DNA from: Candidatus Nitrosopumilus sp.
Lineage (GTDB): Archaea > Thermoproteota > Nitrososphaeria > Nitrososphaerales > Nitrosopumilaceae
Assembly (NCBI GenBank): GCA_029880665.1
Contig: JAOUNZ010000058.1
Span: forward strand, 1 to 6,609
Reading direction: 5' to 3'
Length of the DNA stretch: 6,609 bases
The number at the start of each line of letters is the position of its first letter. The first letter of the stretch is position 1. The notes beneath the pieces are model-generated. The model did not search any database, had not been told where the DNA came from, and saw nothing but the letters and a program-made list of their open reading frames with translations. Shown in pieces: positions 1 through 4,913 of the stretch. Position numbers and translations under genes: made by a program.

Positions 1-30
1 TGAGAGATCTTGATCCAAATAGTCCGAATC

Positions 31-38
31 TTTTATAT
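31..38 (+). promoter_or_regulatory. TATA box of the aquaporin gene
   Basis: The sequence ttttatat is centred about 27 bases before the ATG at 62. In archaea transcription starts roughly 25 bases after the TATA centre, so the message should begin at or within a few bases of the start codon. No ribosome binding site is visible before the ATG, which fits a leaderless mRNA. Confidence 0.6.
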
Positions 39-61
39 GGATATAGAATTGGTCTTGCTTA

Positions 62-766
62 ATGGTCAATCCACGAGCATATTTTGCCGAGGCAATTGCG
101 ACTTACGGATTAGTATTCTTTGGTCCACTTTCAGTGATTTTGGCAATTGCGTCATTTGGAGAGGAATTAACAACACAGTCAGTATTGTTCATTTCTCTTG
201 GACACGGTGGTGCCATAGCTTTAATGATTTATGCATTTGGACATGTTTCAGGTGCTCACATAAATCCAGCAGTTACTATCCCAATGATAATTACAAGAAA
301 AATTGGAATTGTCGATGGGATCGGGTATATCATTTCACAGTTAATTGGTGCCGTAGCAGCAGCTGCGACACTTTGGGTAATTTTGCCAGATCTTGGAGCT
401 AAAGTTAATTTTGCCACTCAAGGCGGCCCTAGTGCTTTAATCAATAAAAGTATCGCATCAGGATTTGCAATAGAGGCAATTTTGACATTCTTTTTAGTCA
501 CTGTAATTTTTATGAGTGCAGTTCACAAAAAAGCATCTCCAGGATGGCATGGATTCACAATAGGAGGAATGGTCTTCCTAATTCATCTAATCGCAGTACC
601 CCTAACTGGGGCATCAGTAAATCCTGCAAGGACATTTGGTCCTGCATTAATCTCAGGGTTCTGGGAATTCCATTGGATGTACTGGGCAGCACCAATTTTA
701 GGAGGCATTATTGCAGGCCTAATTATGAACTATGTATTTGTTAAAAAGGCAGAGCAAGAAGCATAA
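62..766 (+). CDS. Aquaporin-family (MIP) membrane channel
   Basis: A 234-residue channel of normal family length, with six hydrophobic segments (roughly 9-30, 41-60, 86-108, 134-153, 164-182, 206-227) and both pore half-helices. The first NPA motif is at 68-70 (GAHINPAVT) and the second at 187-189 (SVNPARTFGP), followed by the selectivity arginine R190. It should form a tetrameric inner-membrane pore for water or small neutral solutes. The NPAR-xxGP context resembles aquaporins (AqpZ/AqpM) more than glycerol facilitators. By hand alignment to E. coli AqpZ, the constriction residues are H48, H175, A184 and R190; AqpZ has F, H, T and R there. The histidine replacing phenylalanine is unusual for a prokaryotic water channel and recalls plant TIP channels. 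The ATG is chosen because it sits about 27 bases after a TATA box. Family is certain; substrate is not. Confidence 0.95.
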   Translation: MVNPRAYFAEAIATYGLVFFGPLSVILAIASFGEELTTQSVLFISLGHGGAIALMIYAFGHVSGAHINPAVTIPMIITRKIGIVDGIGYIISQLIGAVAAAATLWVILPDLGAKVNFATQGGPSALINKSIASGFAIEAILTFFLVTVIFMSAVHKKASPGWHGFTIGGMVFLIHLIAVPLTGASVNPARTFGPALISGFWEFHWMYWAAPILGGIIAGLIMNYVFVKKAEQEA

Positions 767-775
767 TCCTAACGT

Positions 776-786
776 TTTTAAAAATT
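776..786 (+). promoter_or_regulatory. TATA-like box before the helical protein gene
   Basis: An A/T-only tract (tttttaaaaat) lies about 25 bases before the ATG at 806 and immediately after the aquaporin stop. The spacing implies that the two-gene unit 806-2048 has its own near-leaderless transcript and is not simply co-transcribed with the channel. The T-run within it could also help end the upstream transcript. Confidence 0.45.
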
Positions 787-805
787 TGAATCCTAGTTTT
801 TCAAT

Positions 806-1237
806 ATGGATTCAGATATAGATATTTCACAAATGTTTTATTCTGAATCTCTCAAGCTTCAAAATCTAATTGAGGCCATAAATACCAAAACTGACATGAA
901 TGTTCGTGAAATTACAGATACCTATTATCAGGTCATTAATGTTTCTTCTATTGCAGCCATGCTAAAACAACATACTGAATCCGAGGAAATATTAAACAAA
1001 ATTCAAGAAACTGAGAAAATGATTTCTGAAAGATTTAACTCTAGTATTCATCCTGAAATTCTGACAAGACTATCTCTCTCAATTCAAGAAATGACCAAAA
1101 CTTTACAGTCTGAAAATTTTACTGAAAAATCAAAAGAGCAAATAGAATATGATGCAAAATTATTTGAAGACCTACGTCAAAAAATGAGCACAAGGGAATT
1201 TGTTCAACAATACGAGATTGGAATTTCTCATGATTGA
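806..1237 (+). CDS. Helical protein of unknown function, coupled to a methyltransferase-like gene
   Basis: A 143-residue protein with no signal peptide, membrane segment or recognised domain. It is acidic, rich in Glu, Gln, Lys, Ile and Ser, and appears almost wholly alpha-helical. Stretches 12-30, 55-76 and 106-128 have heptad-like spacing of hydrophobic residues that could form coiled coils. It is not a zinc protein, having no cysteine at all. The ATG follows a TATA-like tract at leaderless distance. Its last 8 bases overlap the ATG of the next gene (1230), so the two are probably translated together, and the product may be a partner or accessory subunit of that protein. It is probably cytoplasmic. 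I do not recognise the family and assign no function. Confidence 0.85.
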   Translation: MDSDIDISQMFYSESLKLQNLIEAINTKTDMNVREITDTYYQVINVSSIAAMLKQHTESEEILNKIQETEKMISERFNSSIHPEILTRLSLSIQEMTKTLQSENFTEKSKEQIEYDAKLFEDLRQKMSTREFVQQYEIGISHD

Positions 1238-2048
1238 AAATCTTGCAAAAAACCTGGTTGAACTAAAAAACGAATTTGTAAAATCATATGAGGGTAAAAG
1301 TCAGATTCAGGAAGTTATTCCAAAATCAAACTCAGAATTATTTCAGGTCACAGACGCTCATTTGGAATTGTTACACGAATTTGCGACAAAAAACCCAATA
1401 TATTATAATTTTTTTGAGAAAAAAGTAGGTTCAATTGATTGTATTGTGTATGAAGGAGACATTAACAGGTTTTGGCTCAACAGTATCCAACATGTCTCAA
1501 GCAAAGCTCCTTTCTCACCCACATGGATTATGTCAGGATACATTGCCACATTGTTTGCAAAAGAATTAGGATATTCCGAAGTAATCGATATTGGATCAGG
1601 CGATGGCCGTATAGCATTTTGTGCAAAAATTTTGGATATGGAATCATACAGTATCGAAATCGATGAAATGCTAGTAGAGTTACAAAAACTTTTGAGCAAC
1701 AAACTCGATTTCCATCCATACTGTTCTGATGCGGTAAAGTTTGATTATTGTTCATTAAATTTTAAACACCCGATTTTTTTTATCGGAGGACTTGCCCAAA
1801 TGGGAGGAGCTGATTTAGCTGAAGGAGTATTGCAAAAAATAAATTCAATTTCTCATCTTAATAATTCTGGCTGGGTATTTGCAGGCACATATTCTCAAAA
1901 ATATGCACCAGATCCAAAGAACAAGGCAGGATGGGGCACATTCATTGAAAAAAACAATCTCAAAGCAATTCAGACTGTTTCTTTGCCTACTGTATGGACT
2001 TTTCATGAACCTGAATCTACTCCCTACATATTTTCCCAATCAATTTGA
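1230..2048 (+). CDS. Class I SAM-dependent methyltransferase-fold protein, substrate unknown
   Basis: A 272-residue protein whose central part has a Rossmann-type methyltransferase signature. Motif I is EVIDIGSGDGRIAF (117-130; D120, G122, G124, G126), and an acidic residue ends the next strand (YSIEID, E143), the usual contact for the SAM ribose. The usual D/N-P-P-Y catalytic motif is absent; FFIGGLAQMGGAD (183-195) lies near that place, so methylation of an amino group by the standard mechanism is not supported. Residues 1-95 form a separate, mostly helical region. The start is taken at the ATG at 1230, inside the previous gene's last codons; a TTG at 1200 would add ten residues and overlap more. 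No clear Shine-Dalgarno is present, so expression probably relies on coupling. Small-molecule, tRNA or protein substrates are all possible. Confidence 0.85.
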   Translation: MIENLAKNLVELKNEFVKSYEGKSQIQEVIPKSNSELFQVTDAHLELLHEFATKNPIYYNFFEKKVGSIDCIVYEGDINRFWLNSIQHVSSKAPFSPTWIMSGYIATLFAKELGYSEVIDIGSGDGRIAFCAKILDMESYSIEIDEMLVELQKLLSNKLDFHPYCSDAVKFDYCSLNFKHPIFFIGGLAQMGGADLAEGVLQKINSISHLNNSGWVFAGTYSQKYAPDPKNKAGWGTFIEKNNLKAIQTVSLPTVWTFHEPESTPYIFSQSI

Positions 2049-2061
2049 CTGATAGCAATCC

Positions 2062-2069
2062 AAATTAAG
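2062..2069 (+). promoter_or_regulatory. Possible TATA box of tRNA-Arg
   Basis: The sequence aaattaag is centred about 25 bases before the first base of the mature tRNA, the distance expected for an archaeal tRNA promoter. The match to a consensus box is weak, so only the position supports it. Confidence 0.35.
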
Positions 2070-2090
2070 CGTAGATTCGCCACGGTTTTT

Positions 2091-2165
2091 GGACTCGTTG
2101 CATAGCATGGATAGTGCGAACGCTTGCGGAGCGTTAGGTCGCCGGTTCGAATCCGGTCGGGTCCG
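2091..2165 (+). tRNA. tRNA-Arg (anticodon GCG)
   Basis: A complete 75-base cloverleaf without intron. The acceptor stem GGACTCG pairs with CGGGTCC (one G-T pair), with discriminator G2165. The D-arm is GCAT/GTGC around AGCATGGATA. The anticodon stem AACGC/GCGTT encloses the loop TTGCGGA, giving anticodon GCG (2119-2121) reading CGC. The variable loop is AGGTC, and the T-arm is GCCGG/CCGGT around TTCGAAT. The 3' CCA is not encoded, as is usual in many archaea. A degraded reading frame on the minus strand abuts and reads into its 3' end, so this gene may have served as an integration site. Confidence 0.95.
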
Positions 2166-2513
2166 CCTACATTTAGTGTCGAACCCTGTCTTAGCACCAC
2201 TTTATCGTTTGGAAGGACTGCGACGAATTGCCATCCCTTGATGATCAGCTTTTCTGCCTCTTCAGGTTCTGCGACTATTTGCCTGTCGATGATTTGCAGT
2301 ATATCTTGTTTCGGACATACTCTTGCACCTCGACAAGATCATCACCTGACAGCTTCTCCACGTCATCCTTGACTTTGTCTTTCATGTCCTCTTCCAAAGT
2401 GTCAACCTGCTCTTTTTCCAGATCAAGGAATTCCTGACATCTAAGAAATGATGCTTCTCTTTCACATTATGGTGCAGGAATCTGTGTAGTAATTTCTTGA
2501 GATAAGAATACAT
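2166..2513 (-). pseudogene. Frameshifted gene ending at the tRNA-Arg 3' end, possible integrase tail remnant
   Basis: Coding-like sequence spreads over three successive minus-strand frames. Frame one starts at ATG 2513 behind GAGGT (2523-2519) and gives MYSYLKKLLHRFLHHNV. Frame two is open from 2466 and gives SFLRCQEFLDLEKEQVDTLE and an acidic helix up to a stop at 2277-2275. Frame three is open from 2338 and gives EAEKLIIKGWQFVAVLPND followed by KVVLRQG. Each transition is a -1 shift, equivalent to one lost base (windows 2466-2384 and 2338-2277). The rebuilt product is about 116 residues: a basic helix, a coiled-coil-like acidic stretch and a short beta-rich tail. The third frame stays open through the tRNA to 2024. 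Ending at a tRNA 3' end is typical of tRNA-targeting tyrosine recombinases, but no catalytic R, HxxR or Y is seen, so integrase identity is only an inference. Sequencing error or an unrelated small protein are alternatives. Confidence 0.5.
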
Positions 2514-2521
2514 GTTTAACC

Positions 2522-2650
2522 TCATTGGAGGATAATTTCCTTCTTCCACACGTTGCATGCAGGACATCTGTTTGTCATCTTGTCCCCTGTTTTTTTCAAG
2601 AACACGTTACCGCAATTCTCACAGGATCTCAAATCATCAATAGCAATCAT
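2522..2650 (-). CDS. Mini zinc-ribbon protein, 42 residues
   Basis: A 42-residue protein with two CxxC knuckles, C10-x2-C13 and C29-x2-C32 (SCENCGNVF and RCPACNVW), the layout of a zinc ribbon binding one Zn2+. Such ribbons bind nucleic acid or proteins; nothing shows which applies here. Its ATG overlaps the stop of the upstream gene as ATGA, and GGAG lies 7-10 bases before it, so it is probably translated by coupling and a Shine-Dalgarno rather than as a leaderless message. It is third in a packed minus-strand run and lies 8 bases before the ATG of the frameshifted gene. Intact small zinc proteins next to a decayed gene fit an old integrated element. The opposite strand has open frames here but none with motifs. 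Confidence 0.7.
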   Translation of the reverse strand: MIAIDDLRSCENCGNVFLKKTGDKMTNRCPACNVWKKEIILQ

Positions 2651-2775
2651 CGTGTTGTCTCCACCGTCTGGACTTGCTTGTCTTTCAAATGAGTCTTTTC
2701 ATGGTCCAACACTTTTTGAAAATTGCCTTGCCATGAATCCCATCTAAAATTGCAATGCTTGCATCTATATGCCAT
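2647..2775 (-). CDS. Mini C2H2-type zinc-finger protein, 42 residues
   Basis: A 42-residue basic protein with a C2H2-like finger: C5-x2-C8, then H25-x3-H29 (CKHCNFRW ... HEKTH). This arrangement, with an aromatic or hydrophobic core between the pairs, predicts one Zn2+ and possible DNA binding. Single-finger proteins of this size are common in archaeal viruses and plasmids. The ATG directly follows the stop of the upstream gene (TAA-ATG) and GAGG lies about 14 bases before it, so it is translationally coupled. Its end overlaps the start of the next gene by four bases. The four ligands in order make a chance reading unlikely. The target is unknown. Confidence 0.7.
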   Translation of the reverse strand: MAYRCKHCNFRWDSWQGNFQKVLDHEKTHLKDKQVQTVETTR

Positions 2776-2883
2776 TTATTTTTGTACATCCTCTGGTTTC
2801 TTTCCAGATTCTTTTAATGCGTTTACGTCCTTTGATGTCTTTTCTTTTCTTCCTTTGAATTTTGCGAAAATACTTTCTAACAT
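2776..2883 (-). CDS. Lys-rich small protein, 35 residues, first gene of the zinc-protein run
   Basis: A 35-residue, strongly basic protein beginning MLESIFAKFKGRKEK. An amphipathic N-terminal helix is followed by a Lys/Glu-rich tail. There is no cysteine and no recognised domain. It is supported by context: its ATG is about 25 bases after a good TATA box on the minus strand, which makes the message leaderless, and its stop is immediately followed by the ATG of the finger gene. It could be a small membrane- or DNA-associated protein, or mainly a leader peptide that drives translation of the genes behind it. No function can be assigned. Confidence 0.6.
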   Translation of the reverse strand: MLESIFAKFKGRKEKTSKDVNALKESGKKPEDVQK

Positions 2884-2904
2884 GATTCACTAGGTCGCCA
2901 CTAG

Positions 2905-2912
2905 CTTATAAA
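2905..2912 (-). promoter_or_regulatory. TATA box of the minus-strand zinc-protein run
   Basis: On the minus strand this reads TTTATAAG, a near-ideal archaeal TATA box, centred 25-26 bases before the ATG at 2883. A 6-base direct repeat CACTAG (plus strand, 2888-2893 and 2899-2904) lies between the box and the start codon. That is the usual position for a repressor site in archaea, so it may be an operator, but such a short repeat could be chance. Confidence 0.65.
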
Positions 2913-3042
2913 CACAGAAAACTTCAATCACAATACGTAGCTGAGTAGTCAATTCAGTCCTTCCTTGCAGATGTGCAGACTCACACCACTACGATACTGA
3001 CATTACGCCAATATTGCTTATAGAGTTTCATATTGTTTGAGG

Positions 3043-3049
3043 TTAATTA
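3043..3049 (+). promoter_or_regulatory. TATA-like box for the divergent Cys-rich genes
   Basis: TTAATTA is centred 26 bases before the ATG at 3072, the leaderless spacing seen elsewhere in the window. With the minus-strand TATA box at 2905-2912 it bounds a divergent control region of about 190 bases (2884-3071). I see no other feature in that region. Confidence 0.45.
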
Positions 3050-3071
3050 GGATGAAAGGACTATTCATATC

Positions 3072-3170
3072 ATGAATACAATGCAATCATACGGTCAAAA
3101 AATATGTTCAGACTGCAAGAGAATACATTGTCAAAAAGGATGCAACTGCGATTGTCATTGGGAGCCCTGA
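3072..3170 (+). CDS. Tiny Cys-rich metal-binding protein, 32 residues
   Basis: A 32-residue protein with six cysteines and two histidines in 18 residues (CSDCKRIHCQKGCNCDCH, 12-29). The density and the CxxC and CNCDCH spacing strongly suggest a zinc- or iron-binding miniprotein, and chance would rarely give it. The ATG fits a TATA box 26 bases upstream; M4 is an alternative start. It ends 22 bases before the next Cys/His gene in the same direction. A longer open frame overlaps it out of phase and joins the next gene without any ATG; the cysteine pattern favours the frame given here. Neither partner nor process is known. Confidence 0.65.
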   Translation: MNTMQSYGQKICSDCKRIHCQKGCNCDCHWEP

Positions 3171-3192
3171 AGAACAATTGACATCGGGTGTT

Positions 3193-3354
3193 GTGACTCA
3201 AAAAACGTGTTCTCACAATGCAAAAGTCAGGATGTCAGGACTCAAGGACATGTACGAATGCACAAACTGTCATAAGTTTATCCCCGTGATTAAACCAAAA
3301 GAGATTGATCATACTGCACCCCAATATTTAGAGAATAGTTGGGAAGATGACTAG
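3193..3354 (+). CDS. Small Cys/His zinc-binding protein, 53 residues
   Basis: A 53-residue protein with a CSH (C6, H8) and a CTNCH (C23, C26, H27) cluster, enough ligands for one zinc site, then an acidic tail ending SWEDD. GTG at 3193 is the preferred start because a weak GGGTG motif lies just before it; TTG at 3178 would add five residues. The frame is open upstream to 3076 but has no ATG there. It is probably co-transcribed with the 32-residue gene. The bases 3355-3432 after it hold no gene and end at the convergent stop of the next gene. No function is assigned. Confidence 0.6.
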   Translation: MTQKTCSHNAKVRMSGLKDMYECTNCHKFIPVIKPKEIDHTAPQYLENSWEDD

Positions 3355-3432
3355 GATTATTCTAAAACATCAAACTAGAATAAAATGTGTTTTCTGTAGT
3401 CTGCATCAGGTTAAGCAACATGATAGAATGTT

Positions 3433-3720
3433 TTAGATGTCCTCCAGGTTGGAAAGTACTCTTTCAAGGTCTTGCTTTTCATATCTCAGACTCTTAACAG
3501 TTGAACTGTCCTGCAGGGTCAGGGAGAACTTTTGCAATATTGACTTGTTTTCTGGGGTAATCTCAGATGTCAGTAGAATATCATTTAGGGTCTTTGATAG
3601 ATGAACAAGTTTTCTCGTATCTATTTTTTCATTCATACTGTTTGCCAAAGAAATCTGATTGGTCAGTTCATCATTAATTTCATTTAATAATTCTGTAAGT
3701 GCATTTGACATAAGGTACAT
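3433..3720 (-). CDS. Small helical protein of unknown function, 95 residues
   Basis: A 95-residue, cysteine-free protein predicted to be nearly all helix: helices at about 5-30 and 36-51, then a TPENKS turn (55-60) and a C-terminal helix (60-93) with leucine heptad spacing that may form a coiled coil. No membrane segment, signal or known domain is apparent. ATG 3720 lies about 24 bases after TTAATTAA and suits a leaderless message; M4 at 3711 is an alternative start giving MSNALTEL. It lies 147 bases beyond the end of the PDWIKN gene on the same strand, with its own promoter, so it is probably a separate unit. The 3721-3867 gap holds only that promoter. Confidence 0.75.
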   Translation of the reverse strand: MYLMSNALTELLNEINDELTNQISLANSMNEKIDTRKLVHLSKTLNDILLTSEITPENKSILQKFSLTLQDSSTVKSLRYEKQDLERVLSNLEDI

Positions 3721-3739
3721 ACCATATGAGTCGTTCTAG

Positions 3740-3747
3740 TTAATTAA
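3740..3747 (-). promoter_or_regulatory. TATA-like box of the 95-residue gene
   Basis: The palindrome TTAATTAA is centred about 24 bases before the ATG at 3720 on the minus strand, which matches the near-leaderless pattern in this window. Confidence 0.4.
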
Positions 3748-3867
3748 TCTGCAAGAAACAAGAAATTACTTTTGCATGTTTTTGTCATCATTCATTGAAT
3801 ACGATTTCAAAACAATAATCGCAAATATGATCTGAATTAATGCTCATAGTAAATGAAATGATGGAAA

Positions 3868-4578
3868 TCACTTGTTTTTTGCCAAGACTTTCTCGACTAT
3901 CTCAATGTCTATGTTCTTTGGGTGTTTTGTATAGATTTGTGTCTCATAGTTCCTGCAGGAGTTTTCTGAAATATCCTTGTCTGAGCCAATCAAAATTGTT
4001 TCAATGTCTGACTTTACCAAGACCTTGGCCTTATCCAATTGCACATCCCCTGCACATATATCAAATTTTATCATGACTTTTTCATTACCAGTATCTATTA
4101 TTGAGTTGATTTTGACATGAGGCTCTAGCGGTACCTTTGGAATGGTCTGGATGTTTTTCTCGTGGATTTCGATGAATTTGTTGTAGACTCGTTCCAGCCT
4201 GTCCTCTCCTTGATAATGCCAAACCTTGTCCTGGTATAGATCAATGCAATCATTGACATAGCTTATGTACGAATATTCTTGCTGGAACTGAAATTGTCCC
4301 TGAGATACATATGATTGATACAAAATATCACAAGTGGTAATTCGGGGATCAGCAAAGGACTCTTCTGGTGTCAATATTATGGGATCTTCAATTACTGCAG
4401 ATGTCTCCTTTGTTTTGTCTAGTATTATTATGTCGTTATCAATTAGAAACTTTATCGAATCTAAATACTCTTGTTCAGACGTTATTCCATCTCCATACCA
4501 TTCTGCCGTATTTTTAATCCAATCAGGAACAAGTTTTTCAGAATACGAGATGGTAATAATACCTACACCAAGAACCAA
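3868..4578 (-). CDS. Membrane-anchored extracellular protein with a PDWIKN domain
   Basis: A hydrophobic N-terminal segment (residues 2-12, extending upstream in frame as TAVLCILV) acts as a signal peptide or anchor. It is followed by VPDWIKNTAEWYGDG and YLDSIKFLIDNDII (17-51). This module is one I know from secreted and cell-surface proteins of ammonia-oxidising archaea (typical form PDWIKNNAKWWSDG...IQYLI), role unknown. The rest (80-236) carries four cysteines (C83, C111, C175, C208) that could form two disulfides outside the cell. The fold is not recognised. The start is doubtful: TTG 4578 has no ribosome site, and no ATG, GTG or TTG precedes it within the adjoining open frame back to about 4680. 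The frame overlaps the transporter fragment by 16 bases, so the true N-terminus may come from that fragment by a lost base. Confidence 0.75.
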   Translation of the reverse strand: MVLGVGIITISYSEKLVPDWIKNTAEWYGDGITSEQEYLDSIKFLIDNDIIILDKTKETSAVIEDPIILTPEESFADPRITTCDILYQSYVSQGQFQFQQEYSYISYVNDCIDLYQDKVWHYQGEDRLERVYNKFIEIHEKNIQTIPKVPLEPHVKINSIIDTGNEKVMIKFDICAGDVQLDKAKVLVKSDIETILIGSDKDISENSCRNYETQIYTKHPKNIDIEIVEKVLAKNK

Positions 4579-4799
4579 AATGCAAAGAACGGCAGTATAG
4601 GCAACAGTCCTCCAACTAAAAAAGATGCAAACATTCTCAATGCGCTTTTTAGTGGACTGCCTGCAATCTCCAAATTCAGATTCAATTCTTCGGTAAGCAT
4701 TGTCTCAAGCCAGACCTTTTTGTCCGAAGTAATCTTCTCTACAATCATCTCAAGGTCTTTGCCTGAAAATCCCTTGGCCTCATAAATGTCTCTTATCAC
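4563..4799 (-). pseudogene. Fragment of a VIT1/CCC1 iron/manganese transporter
   Basis: A 78-residue frame from GTG 4799. IYEAKGFSGKDLEMIVEKIT and KVWLETMLTEELNL (5-42) match the end of the cytosolic metal-binding domain of VIT1/CCC1 transporters. SPLKSALRMFASFLVGGLLP (48-67) plus the following hydrophobic residues match transmembrane helix 3. Full-length members have five membrane helices; helices 1-2 and 4-5 are missing here. A stop (TAG, 4809-4811) closes the frame upstream, and the region before it is the promoter of the divergent cyclase, so the N-terminal half is lost rather than merely frameshifted. It cannot transport as it stands. It overlaps the next frame by 16 bases, offset by -1, so it may instead survive as the N-terminal part of a hybrid membrane protein. 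No convincing promoter precedes it. Confidence 0.65.
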
Positions 4800-4884
4800 C
4801 CTTGCTATCTAGACTATTTTTACTAAGTGATTTTTCAGAATTGATGGAAAAATAATCTTAAAAAAAATAAAAGAAGATTATCGC

Positions 4885-4892
4885 GTATATAC
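4885..4892 (+). promoter_or_regulatory. TATA box of the cyclase gene
   Basis: The sequence gtatatac is centred about 25 bases before the ATG at 4914. There is no Shine-Dalgarno, so the message is probably leaderless. An A-rich tract precedes it at 4861-4873. Confidence 0.6.
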
Positions 4893-4913
4893 TAGTCATA
4901 CGTTACAAAATCA

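Noticed and set aside
1..3. TGA at the very start as a possible stop of an upstream gene.
   Set aside because: Nothing before it is visible, so the reading frame cannot be judged.
10..402. Alternative frame overlapping the aquaporin gene on the same strand.
   Set aside because: It is rich in Cys, Trp and Ser with no pattern, fully inside a certain MIP gene, and is a frame shadow.
2026..2165. Minus-strand open frame crossing the tRNA (reads IRTGDLTLRKR).
   Set aside because: This is the familiar translation of a tRNA 3' half in reverse. It stays open by chance and shows no coding signal beyond the tRNA; it was used only as context for the adjoining pseudogene.
2124..2437. Plus-strand open frames after the tRNA (SPVRIRSGPP and a Ser-rich continuation).
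   Set aside because: The first part is a tRNA shadow and the rest is the complement of Glu/Lys-rich minus-strand coding; no motif or ribosome site supports it.
3840..4785. Several plus-strand frames opposite the PDWIKN gene and transporter fragment.
   Set aside because: They are complements of real minus-strand coding, low in motif content, and lack promoters.
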